The translations under genes and the position numbers were made by a program. A DNA stretch of 48,714 nt from an uncultured Eubacterium sp. (lineage in GTDB: Bacteria > Bacillota > Clostridia > Lachnospirales > Lachnospiraceae), in NCBI GenBank assembly GCA_910584245.1, contig CAJTZF010000011.1:1-48714 (forward strand). The letters run 5' to 3'. A model generated the notes under the pieces. That model was given only the letters and a program-made list of their open reading frames with translations. It had not been told where the DNA came from and did no database searches. This document shows, piece by piece, positions 1 to 6,288 of this stretch. Within the stretch, counting starts at the first letter, position 1. Every line of letters starts with the position of its first letter.

Positions 1-52
1 GAGCATCTGCCTTACAAGCAGAGGGTCATAGGTTCGAGCCCTATAGGTCCCA
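1..52 (+). tRNA. tRNA-Val (TAC), 5' end outside the window
   Basis: Only the 3' part is present. The anticodon arm is TCTGC / GCAGA around loop CTTACAA, giving anticodon TAC (valine). The T arm is ATAGG / CCTAT with loop TTCGAGC, followed by the acceptor strand AGGTCCC and discriminator A. CCA is not encoded. The first ~24 bases lie off the left edge. Confidence 0.9.
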
Positions 53-94
53 TTTTACTTCTTTATATAATACAGCAGCTTATACAAATATAAA

Positions 95-110
95 TGCCAT
101 TTCGATGGCA
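95..110 (+). other. Small hairpin with TTCG tetraloop between two tRNAs
   Basis: TGCCAT-TTCG-ATGGCA is a 6-bp stem closed by a stable UUCG-type tetraloop in the 62-base spacer between tRNA-Val and tRNA-Met. It has no T-run, so it is more likely a processing or stability element of a joint tRNA transcript than a terminator. The role is inferred. Confidence 0.4.
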
Positions 111-114
111 ATCT

Positions 115-188
115 GGCGGGATAGCTCAGTTGGCAAGAGCACACGGTTCATACCCGTGGTGTCGGGGGTTCAAATCCCTTTCCCGCTA
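115..188 (+). tRNA. tRNA-Met (CAT), elongator type
   Basis: The full cloverleaf can be drawn. Acceptor GGCGGGA pairs with TCCCGCT, the anticodon stem CACGG/CCGTG encloses loop TTCATAC (anticodon CAT), and the T loop is TTCAAAT. The sequence resembles the Gram-positive elongator tRNA-Met rather than the initiator, because position 1 is paired (G-T) and the anticodon stem lacks the three G-C pairs of initiators. CCA is not encoded. It is probably transcribed with the upstream tRNA-Val. Confidence 0.93.
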
Positions 189-193
189 CGCAG

Positions 194-219
194 AAGCCTT
201 GATATTCAAGGCTTTTTTC
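194..219 (+). terminator. Rho-independent terminator of the tRNA cluster
   Basis: Perfect 9-bp stem AAGCCTTGA / TCAAGGCTT with a 3-base loop, followed directly by TTTTCT. It lies 6 bases after tRNA-Met and before ispF. Confidence 0.85.
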
Positions 220-254
220 TATATTAATCCAGAGAGAAAGGGAAAAAGTCTGAA

Positions 255-722
255 ATGAGAATCGGGATTGGATATGATGTACACAGGCTGGTGACGGGCA
301 GAGAGCTTATTTTGGGAGGCGTTCGGATTGAACACACACACGGCCTGGACGGCCATTCGGACGCAGACGTGCTTATACATGCGATGATGGACGCACTGCT
401 CGGTGCGGCGGCGCTGGGCGATATCGGAAAGCATTTTCCTGACACGGATGAAAAGTACCGCGGGATTTCAAGCCTTAAGCTTTTGGCTTGCGTGGCCGGG
501 CTGCTTGGGGAAAATGGGTACCGGATCGGAAACATAGATGCCGTCATTATAGCGCAAAGACCGAAACTGGCGTCTTATACCGAGCAGATGAGAAAGAATA
601 TTGCGCAGACGCTATCGGTCGGTGTGGATCAGGTCAGTGTAAAAGCAACGACGGAGGAAGGGCTTGGTTTTACGGGAGATGGCAGCGGGATTTCCTGTCA
701 GGCAGTTTGCATTCTCGAATGA
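255..722 (+). CDS. ispF: 2-C-methyl-D-erythritol 2,4-cyclodiphosphate synthase
   Basis: IspF converts 4-diphosphocytidyl-methylerythritol 2-phosphate to methylerythritol cyclodiphosphate and CMP in the cytosolic MEP isoprenoid pathway. The 155-residue length is typical. The metal ligands are visible: Asp8 and His10 in GIGYDVH, and His42 in the HSDADVLIHAMMDALLGA segment. The C-terminal part VSVKATTEEGLGFTGDGSG is the conserved KATT(T/E)E-GLGF region. The ATG follows an AGAGAGAAAGGG ribosome site. It starts the run ispF - acetyltransferase - rlmB - sigH, with gaps of about 20-30 bases, so it is probably co-transcribed with them. Identification is firm. Confidence 0.97.
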   Translation: MRIGIGYDVHRLVTGRELILGGVRIEHTHGLDGHSDADVLIHAMMDALLGAAALGDIGKHFPDTDEKYRGISSLKLLACVAGLLGENGYRIGNIDAVIIAQRPKLASYTEQMRKNIAQTLSVGVDQVSVKATTEEGLGFTGDGSGISCQAVCILE

Positions 723-741
723 CCAGGGGGGATGAGGCGAT

Positions 742-1602
742 ATGGATCACAGGGAGTTGTGGAAAACAATCTTTGGCGATACGGACGAGTACATTGATTT
801 CTATTTTCGGGAGAAAGCGGCGTGGAGCAAGATCTATTCCAAGTATGACGGGAATGAACTTGTCAGTATGGCTTTTTTTACTCCGTATGAAATGGTTTAC
901 CGGGGACGGGAGTGTATTTGCCCGTGTATTGTCGGCGTGGCGACAAGGAAGGAATACCGTCACCGGGGGTATATGCGGGAGATATTGAAAAGGGGGCTGG
1001 CAGAGGCTGCGGGGAGTGGGAGCCCGGTTGCATTTCTGTCTCCTGTAAATGAAAAGATATATGAGCCGCTTGGATTTCAGGGGGTACAGTGCCGGACGGG
1101 ACTAGAAGTTACGGGCCGCCGGCGTAAATATTATGAGGTCCGTGCCTTTTTGGATCTGGGTCAGGATGAAAAGGAGCGTGTGGCGGAATTTGCTAGTAAA
1201 CGGCTGCGTGTGTCCGGGTTTGATTTATACCGGAAGCACAATGTGGCATATTATGAGCTGCTTCAGAAAGAGATGGAGGCCCTGGGCGGGAGGGTTGCCG
1301 TCCTGTGGGAAGGCGGCGGCATACGCGGGATTGTGTCTTATATACACGAGGATGAGAGCTATGAGGTGACAGAGGTAATCTGTGACATCTGTAACGGACA
1401 AAGGGTTGTCGAGACGGTATGTGCTTATGTCGCCGCTGGGGAGCCGGCGAGGGTGGTTTTCAGTGACGGCGAGTATTTGGGCCAGGTAACGGGGGCGGGC
1501 ATTGTTCGGAAACGGGAGAAGAAACCATATACGATGCTGCTTGATCTGGGGGAGAATGGGAAAACAGGTGGTTTACACGTATATATTAACGACATTACCT
1601 AG
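742..1602 (+). CDS. GNAT-family N-acetyltransferase, Eis-like
   Basis: This 286-residue protein begins with a GNAT fold. The acetyl-CoA-binding motif is IVGVATRKEYRHRGYMREIL (about residues 55-76), with the R-x-x-G-x-[GA]-like pattern RHRGYM. The segment AFLSPVNEKIYEPLGF follows, a typical end of the first GNAT domain. The remaining C-terminal half fits the two-domain architecture of Eis-like and 'GNAT family' proteins of Clostridia. The acceptor substrate cannot be read from the sequence. The gene lies between ispF and rlmB, where cysS and mrnC are often found in Firmicutes, so it may be an insertion into that conserved order. Spacing to ispF is 19 bases and to rlmB 21 bases. Confidence 0.85.
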   Translation: MDHRELWKTIFGDTDEYIDFYFREKAAWSKIYSKYDGNELVSMAFFTPYEMVYRGRECICPCIVGVATRKEYRHRGYMREILKRGLAEAAGSGSPVAFLSPVNEKIYEPLGFQGVQCRTGLEVTGRRRKYYEVRAFLDLGQDEKERVAEFASKRLRVSGFDLYRKHNVAYYELLQKEMEALGGRVAVLWEGGGIRGIVSYIHEDESYEVTEVICDICNGQRVVETVCAYVAAGEPARVVFSDGEYLGQVTGAGIVRKREKKPYTMLLDLGENGKTGGLHVYINDIT

Positions 1603-1623
1603 GGTCAAAAGGAGGAGAGAAAC

Positions 1624-2364
1624 GTGGACAATGAAAACTGGCTTGAGGGAAGACATAGTGTACTGGAGGCTTTCCGGGCGGGAAAACTGGTAGAGCGGTT
1701 ATATGTATTAAAGGGGTGCCAGGATGGCCCGGTGCAGAACATTTTACGGGAGGCGAAGCGGGCAAAAACATTAGTGGATTTTGTTCCGAAGGAGAGGCTT
1801 GACCATATGAGTGCCAGTGGGAAGCATCAGGGGGTAGTTGCGCAGTTGTCTGCGTTCGCTTATAGTACGGTTGAGGATGTGTTTGCCCTGGCGGAGAGAA
1901 AGGGTGAGGAGCCATTTGTATTTGTGCTGGATGGAATAGAGGATCCGCATAATCTGGGCGCTATAATCCGGACGGCGAACATGGCGGGGGCGCACGGCGT
2001 CATTATCCCTAAACGGCGTGCAGTCGGCCTTACGGCTACAGTCGTAAAGGCGTCTGCCGGTGCGGTACATCATACGCCGGTTGTGAAGGTTACGAACCTG
2101 ACTGCGGTTATGGAACAGCTTAAGGACAGGGGAATGTGGTTTGCGTGTGCGGATATGGACGGCGAGATTATGTACCGGGTCAACCTGACGGGACCGATTG
2201 GCCTGGTCATCGGAAAGGAAGGAGCCGGTGTGTCCAGGCTTGTAAAGGAACATTGCGATTATGTTGCGGGCATTCCGACGGCGGGCGATATTGATTCCCT
2301 CAATGCTTCCGTGGCCGCCGGTGTGCTTGCGTTTGAGATCGTGAGGCAGCGCAGCTATAAATAA
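1624..2364 (+). CDS. rlmB: 23S rRNA (guanosine-2'-O-)-methyltransferase RlmB / TrmH family
   Basis: SpoU-type (SPOUT) 2'-O-ribose methyltransferase, expected to modify a guanosine in the peptidyl-transferase region of 23S rRNA. The N-terminal substrate-binding domain (about residues 1-75) starts NWLEGRHSVLEAFRAG. The three SPOUT motifs are clear: motif 1 EDPHNLGAIIRTANMAGAHG (about 103-122), motif 2 GLVIGKEGAGVSRLV (about 196-210) and motif 3 DIDSLNASVAAGVLAFE (about 219-235). The length of 246 is normal. The start is GTG at 1624 after the ribosome site GGAGGAGAGAAAC. The next gene is sigH, a conserved neighbour in Firmicutes. Confidence 0.95.
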   Translation: MDNENWLEGRHSVLEAFRAGKLVERLYVLKGCQDGPVQNILREAKRAKTLVDFVPKERLDHMSASGKHQGVVAQLSAFAYSTVEDVFALAERKGEEPFVFVLDGIEDPHNLGAIIRTANMAGAHGVIIPKRRAVGLTATVVKASAGAVHHTPVVKVTNLTAVMEQLKDRGMWFACADMDGEIMYRVNLTGPIGLVIGKEGAGVSRLVKEHCDYVAGIPTAGDIDSLNASVAAGVLAFEIVRQRSYK

Positions 2365-2395
2365 TTTCCGGGCGGGCGCTCACAGGGCGAGGTAA

Positions 2396-3025
2396 ATGGA
2401 GACAGGAATGAAAAGATACGAGGATTTATCCGACGAGACGATTATAAGCGGCATCCGGGCGGGCGATACACCGGGTGTGGATTTTCTTCTTGAGAAGTAT
2501 AAAAACTTAGTGCGTAAAAAAGCGAGGGCGCTCTACCTGATTGGCGGTGACAACGACGATCTAATGCAGGAAGGCATGATCGGATTATTTAAGGCTATCC
2601 GTGATTTCCAGGTGGGAAAGGAGAGCTCGTTTATTTGGTTTGCCAGCCTGTGTATTGAACGGCAGCTCTACAATGCGGTTAAAGGTGCAAACCGGCTCAA
2701 GAACTCTCCTCTTAATTCCTATATATCGCTTGACGTGCCGATGGGCGGTGATGAGATTACCGGTGAAACCGGACAGACGCTGGGAGAGACACTGGAGAGG
2801 CGGGGGATCTCCAATCCGGAAGATATCGTGATTGACCGGGAGCGGGTGGGCAAGATTGAAGAGTATATACGGAAATATTTGAGCAGCTTTGAGCAGGATG
2901 TGGTAAACCTTTATATAGACGGGATGAATTACCAGCAGATCGCACAACAGCTTGGGAAGACCTCAAAATCAATTGACAACGCCCTTCAGCGGATCAAGAA
3001 AAAACTTGGTGAAAAAATCGGATAA
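2396..3025 (+). CDS. sigH: RNA polymerase sigma-H type sigma factor
   Basis: Sigma-70 family factor of 209 residues. The N-terminal region 2 includes LVRKKARALYLIGGDNDDLMQEGMIGL and FKAIRDF (core binding and -10 recognition). The C-terminal region 4 helix-turn-helix is MNYQQIAQQLGKTSKSIDNA (about residues 180-199), expected to read the -35 element. Position directly after rlmB matches SigH/Spo0H of Firmicutes, which controls early stationary-phase and sporulation genes; that role is inferred from the family. An alternative start is the ATG at 2408 (MKRYEDLSDE), preceded by GGAGACAGGA. Confidence 0.93.
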   Translation: METGMKRYEDLSDETIISGIRAGDTPGVDFLLEKYKNLVRKKARALYLIGGDNDDLMQEGMIGLFKAIRDFQVGKESSFIWFASLCIERQLYNAVKGANRLKNSPLNSYISLDVPMGGDEITGETGQTLGETLERRGISNPEDIVIDRERVGKIEEYIRKYLSSFEQDVVNLYIDGMNYQQIAQQLGKTSKSIDNALQRIKKKLGEKIG

Positions 3026-3029
3026 ATTC

Positions 3030-3058
3030 TTGACAGGCAGGGACTACTCTGCTACAAT
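3030..3058 (+). promoter_or_regulatory. Consensus sigma-A promoter for tRNA-Thr
   Basis: TTGACA at 3030-3035, a 17-base spacer, and TACAAT at 3053-3058. The -10 box lies 26 bases before the first base of tRNA-Thr, so the transcript starts shortly upstream of the tRNA. It begins 4 bases after the sigH stop. Confidence 0.9.
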
Positions 3059-3084
3059 AATGTCTGGGTTAAAGGATAATCCAA

Positions 3085-3157
3085 GCTGGCGTGGCACAGT
3101 CGGTAGCGCACTTCATTGGTAGTGAAGAGGTCACGGGTTCGATTCCCGTCGCTAGCT
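3085..3157 (+). tRNA. tRNA-Thr (GGT)
   Basis: Complete cloverleaf of 73 bases. Acceptor GCTGGCG pairs with CGCTAGC (one G-T pair). The anticodon stem CTTCA/TGAAG encloses TTGGTAG, anticodon GGT (threonine). The T arm is ACGGG-TTCGATT-CCCGT. The discriminator is T and CCA is not encoded. It stands alone downstream of sigH under its own promoter. Confidence 0.93.
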
Positions 3158-3180
3158 TTTTATTTTGACGAATATGTTTG

Positions 3181-3216
3181 ATAGCATCCAACTTTTTCAG
3201 GACAGGATGCTATTTC
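3181..3216 (+). terminator. Hairpin after tRNA-Thr, probable terminator
   Basis: Perfect inverted repeat ATAGCATCC (3181-3189) / GGATGCTAT (3205-3213), loop of 15 bases, followed by TTCTGTTTA. The T-run is weak, so termination is probable rather than certain. It lies within the false upstream extension of the next reading frame. Confidence 0.5.
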
Positions 3217-3264
3217 TGTTTATGCCGTTTATTTATCATGTGGTTACTCTATGGAGGAAATTTT

Positions 3265-5421
3265 ATGGATGCTTCCCGAAGCAGATGGGAAATTATAGCT
3301 TCCCATACATTCACATATTTTAACTTCTTAAATTTTTTTCTGGCGGGACTGATCATCTTATCAGGACAGCAAAAAAATATGCTGTTTATGGGCATTGTCA
3401 TTACGAATGCGCTAATCGGCATATTACAGGAATGCAAAGTGAAAAAGCTGATAGATGCACTTTCTGTAGTGACGGCGACGAAGGCAAAGCGGATTGCGGA
3501 AAATGGGATGGTAGAAGAGGTTCCTATCGGAGAACTGAGAGTGGGGGACGTGATACGTGTTTCAATCGGAGACCAGCTGGCGGTGGACTGCGAGACCGTC
3601 ACATCACAAGGGCTGGAAGTCAATGAATCGCTGCTGACAGGGGAATCCCTGGCTGTTTTGAAGAGGACAGGGGATAAGCTGTATTCCGGCAGCAGTGCTG
3701 TGGCGGGAACTGCTACCGCCAGAGTTCTTCACGTGGGTGAGGACAATTATGCGGCGCAGCTCGTCAAAAAGGCAAAGACAAAACGCCGTGCAACCTCGGA
3801 AATGCAAATTGCGATTAAGCGTATTATAAAATATGTCGGCTATGCGATCATTCCGATTGGGATCGTCCTGTACGTTATTCAGCGGCATGTGGCGGAAAAC
3901 CCGGTATCGGACTCGATTGTCAACACAGTTGCGGGAGTACTTGGCATGATTCCCGAAGGATTGGTCTTGCTCACGAGCATTTCCTTTATTCTTGGGGTGG
4001 GAAGGCTTGCGAAAAAAAATGCGCTTGTGCAGGAGATGGAAGCTATTGAAGCTCTCGCGCGGGTAAATGTCCTTTGTCTGGACAAGACGGGAACGATTAC
4101 GACAGGTGAACTAAAGGTGGAAGAAATGATTTACACCAATCCCGCGTGGGACCAGGAAAAAATATACGGTATAATGGAGGGCATTTCGTATGCTTTTGAG
4201 GAGACAAATGCCACGACAGATGCGCTGCGGAGATATTTTGCAAAAAGTGATAAGCTCAAGATAATCGAAAAAAAGCCATTTAGTTCACAGAGGAAGTATA
4301 TGGGGATTACCGTCCGGGAAAGTGGGAAGGACAGGGAGTACCGGCTCGGCGCCCCGGAATATCTGACTGGTGACCGCAATGTCATTGCGAGAGCAGAACG
4401 GTTTGCCGCGGAGGGGATGCGGGTATTGTTGCTGACAGAAAGGGAATCGCTTGCCCTTGTAGTCCTGTCAGATGTTATTAAGGAAGATGCCCCGGAAACA
4501 TTTCGGTTTTTCCGTGAGAAGGGTGTGGATATCAAGATTTTGTCGGGAGATAATCCGCTGACGGTCTCTATCGTGGGCAGCAGGGCGGGGCTGGAAGGGG
4601 CGGAACGGTATGTAGACGCAAGAACGCTCCCGGAAAATATGAAAGAGCTTCGTAAGGAAATCGGAAAATATACTGTGTTTGGCCGGGTTTCACCGGAGAA
4701 AAAACAGTGGATTGTAAAGGCTTTTGAGGAGGAAGACAAGGTGACGGGCATGGTTGGGGACGGCGTCAACGATGTCCTCGCCTTAAAAGACGCGGACTGT
4801 GGAATCGCTATGGCGTCTGGCAGCGATGCGGCCAAGCAGAGCGCTCATATCGTGCTGCTGGATTCGGATTTTTCTTCTATGAAAGAAATCGTAAACGAGG
4901 GAAGGACGATTATTTCCAATATTGAGAGGGTAAGCGTCCTGTATCTTACGAAAACATTGTACTCTATATTATTATGTGTTCTTTTTATAATCCTCGGCCA
5001 GACATATCCATTTATACCGATCCAGCTCAGTCTGATCGGTGCGACGGCAATCGGCATACCGAGTTTTGTCCTCGCCCTGGAGAAACACGAGGATACAATC
5101 CCGAGAGGCTTTTTGCGAAATGTGCTGCGCATATCCCTTCCGGCGGCGGTCCTGCTGGCGGGAAGCCTGGCGGCAGTTTCGGTTCTGGACATGCTGTTCC
5201 ATTTTGGAGAAGTAGCCGTTTCGACCATAAATATGCTGGTGGCCGGGCTTGTCAGCTTCGGCGTGCTAATCATTGTATGCATTCCGATGAGCAGAATCCG
5301 ATTTGTTTTGTGTGTCACGGTCATCAGCCTGTTTTGTGCAGCAATGATTTTATTTCCTGGTTTTTTCTCCATTGCCCCGGTTTTTGAGCTTATTCTGTCT
5401 TTGTTCCACCGGGCAGGATAG
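3265..5421 (+). CDS. P-type cation-transporting ATPase (HAD-IC family)
   Basis: Membrane ion pump of 718 residues from the chosen start. The frame is open from 3178, but only the ATG at 3265 has a ribosome site (TGGAGGAAATTTT). Family motifs: actuator-domain LLTGES, phosphorylation site DKTGTITTGE, M4-type IPEGL, and hinge MVGDGVNDVLALKDADCGIA. Two N-terminal membrane segments flank the QQKNM loop, and about six hydrophobic segments follow the P domain. The PEGL motif points to Ca2+, Mn2+ or another divalent/alkali cation rather than a heavy-metal CPx pump; the ion is unknown. The N-terminus looks roughly 30-40 residues shorter than related pumps, which usually have a soluble lead-in before TYFN. 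Its 3' end overlaps mrnC on the other strand by 32 bases. Confidence 0.9.
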   Translation: MDASRSRWEIIASHTFTYFNFLNFFLAGLIILSGQQKNMLFMGIVITNALIGILQECKVKKLIDALSVVTATKAKRIAENGMVEEVPIGELRVGDVIRVSIGDQLAVDCETVTSQGLEVNESLLTGESLAVLKRTGDKLYSGSSAVAGTATARVLHVGEDNYAAQLVKKAKTKRRATSEMQIAIKRIIKYVGYAIIPIGIVLYVIQRHVAENPVSDSIVNTVAGVLGMIPEGLVLLTSISFILGVGRLAKKNALVQEMEAIEALARVNVLCLDKTGTITTGELKVEEMIYTNPAWDQEKIYGIMEGISYAFEETNATTDALRRYFAKSDKLKIIEKKPFSSQRKYMGITVRESGKDREYRLGAPEYLTGDRNVIARAERFAAEGMRVLLLTERESLALVVLSDVIKEDAPETFRFFREKGVDIKILSGDNPLTVSIVGSRAGLEGAERYVDARTLPENMKELRKEIGKYTVFGRVSPEKKQWIVKAFEEEDKVTGMVGDGVNDVLALKDADCGIAMASGSDAAKQSAHIVLLDSDFSSMKEIVNEGRTIISNIERVSVLYLTKTLYSILLCVLFIILGQTYPFIPIQLSLIGATAIGIPSFVLALEKHEDTIPRGFLRNVLRISLPAAVLLAGSLAAVSVLDMLFHFGEVAVSTINMLVAGLVSFGVLIIVCIPMSRIRFVLCVTVISLFCAAMILFPGFFSIAPVFELILSLFHRAG

Positions 5422-5842
5422 AGGGGAGTCCCTGCTGGACGAGCTCGAGGCAGCGTTCCATATGTCCGCGCAGGTACAAATATCCGATAAGCGCTTCCAG
5501 GCCCGTGGCGTTGCGGTAGTCGATGATATCGGCGTTCTTTGCTACAGAATGGGATTTGGCATTCCGTCCCCTTTTGAAAACGGCGAGCTCCTCCTCGTTT
5601 AGTGAATGTTCAACCGAAGCGGCCAGGACCGCCTGTGCTTTTGCGTTTACGAGACGGCTTGATCGCTTGTGAAGCGCATGAACTGTGCCCGGCTGCCCCT
5701 CTACAATAAAAGTCCGTATAATGATTTCGTACACGGCGTCGCCCAGATAGGCGAGAGTGAGCGGGGAATAGGTACGGATATCCCGCCCGGGAGCCGGGAA
5801 ATGCCGGTGGATTTGATTTAATAAACTGTCGTTGTTATTCAT
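5390..5842 (-). CDS. mrnC: Mini-ribonuclease III
   Basis: Mini-III is an RNase III catalytic domain without the dsRNA-binding domain; in Bacillus it matures the 23S rRNA ends. The signature LAYLGDAVYEIIIRTF near the N-terminus contains the catalytic Asp and Glu neighbourhood, and the second acidic motif is GLEALIGYLYLRG near the C-terminus. The start at 5842 (MNNNDSLL) gives 150 residues, the family size, and has a GGGGG ribosome site 6 bases upstream; the frame stays open to 5887 without a better site. In most Firmicutes this gene sits between cysS and rlmB on the same strand. Here it is inverted and downstream of sigH, convergent with the P-type ATPase. Confidence 0.92.
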   Translation of the reverse strand: MNNNDSLLNQIHRHFPAPGRDIRTYSPLTLAYLGDAVYEIIIRTFIVEGQPGTVHALHKRSSRLVNAKAQAVLAASVEHSLNEEELAVFKRGRNAKSHSVAKNADIIDYRNATGLEALIGYLYLRGHMERCLELVQQGLPSILPGGTKTE

Positions 5843-5989
5843 TTTGAACCCCCATTCATTTTCAAATGTTTTTAGAATTGCGGGCAAAATCCTTTTGTCC
5901 TCAACCTTATGTAATATTAAAATAACATTAAATGGGCATTATGTGAAGCGTTCTTTTCAAAATATTGCGTTTTTATACAAAATACATTA

Positions 5990-6027
5990 TGTGACAAATG
6001 CCCCAAAAAGTAGTGATGGGTGTCACA
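5990..6027. repeat. Inverted repeat TGTGACA ... TGTCACA
   Basis: Seven-base arms 24 bases apart, extended inside by CCC / GGG. It could be a regulator site or RNA hairpin in the mrnC/exported-protein spacer. The function is unknown. Confidence 0.4.
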
Positions 6028-6108
6028 ATAATGACAAAGGTTTTTTCTATATTGTACCTATAAAGAATTCAGTGCCAGGGTCTTAGTGTTTTTTAATGGC
6101 TGTCCGTT

Positions 6109-6131
6109 CTGGGGCCATCCGCAGGCCCCAG
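6109..6131. repeat. Perfect GC-rich hairpin upstream of the exported-protein promoter
   Basis: CTGGGGCC-ATCCGCA-GGCCCCAG, 8-bp stem and 7-base loop. There is no T-run on either side, so it is not a canonical terminator. It lies about 60 bases upstream of the -35 box of the next gene. Confidence 0.45.
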
Positions 6132-6192
6132 AGAGTGGGCAAAATTGTTAAAAAAAGGAGTGTGGTAACAGGCGAAAAATGAAAAAATAAAC

Positions 6193-6221
6193 TTGCATAA
6201 TGTACTAAGTGGTGTTATAAT
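6193..6221 (+). promoter_or_regulatory. Sigma-A promoter of the first Lys-rich Ig-like gene
   Basis: TTGCAT (6193-6198), 17-base spacer, TATAAT (6216-6221). The start codon is 68 bases downstream of the -10 box, leaving a leader of about 60 bases that ends in an AGGAGG ribosome site. Confidence 0.8.
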
Positions 6222-6288
6222 GTGCTTAATTGCAATGTGGATGGGGTTTGTCTATATCCATAAAAAGTAAAAAATAGGAGGTATATTG

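Larger units (their letters stand above)
5843..6288. other. Intergenic region (446 bases): inverted repeats and a promoter
   Basis: Divergent spacer between mrnC and the first large exported protein. No convincing gene is seen. It holds an inverted repeat TGTGACA / TGTCACA (5990-5996 and 6021-6027), a perfect 8-bp GC-rich hairpin CTGGGGCC / GGCCCCAG (6109-6131), and a strong promoter at 6193-6221 followed by a ~60-base leader. The 5880-6080 part is AT-rich. No riboswitch class was recognised. Confidence 0.6.

Noticed and set aside
3178..3264. Upstream extension of the P-type ATPase frame
   Set aside because: It spans a hairpin just after tRNA-Thr, has no ribosome site and shows no likeness to the missing N-terminal region of the family.
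5888..6288. A riboswitch (for example c-di-GMP type) in the leader of the first exported protein
   Set aside because: Hairpins are present, but I could not match conserved core sequences of any riboswitch class.
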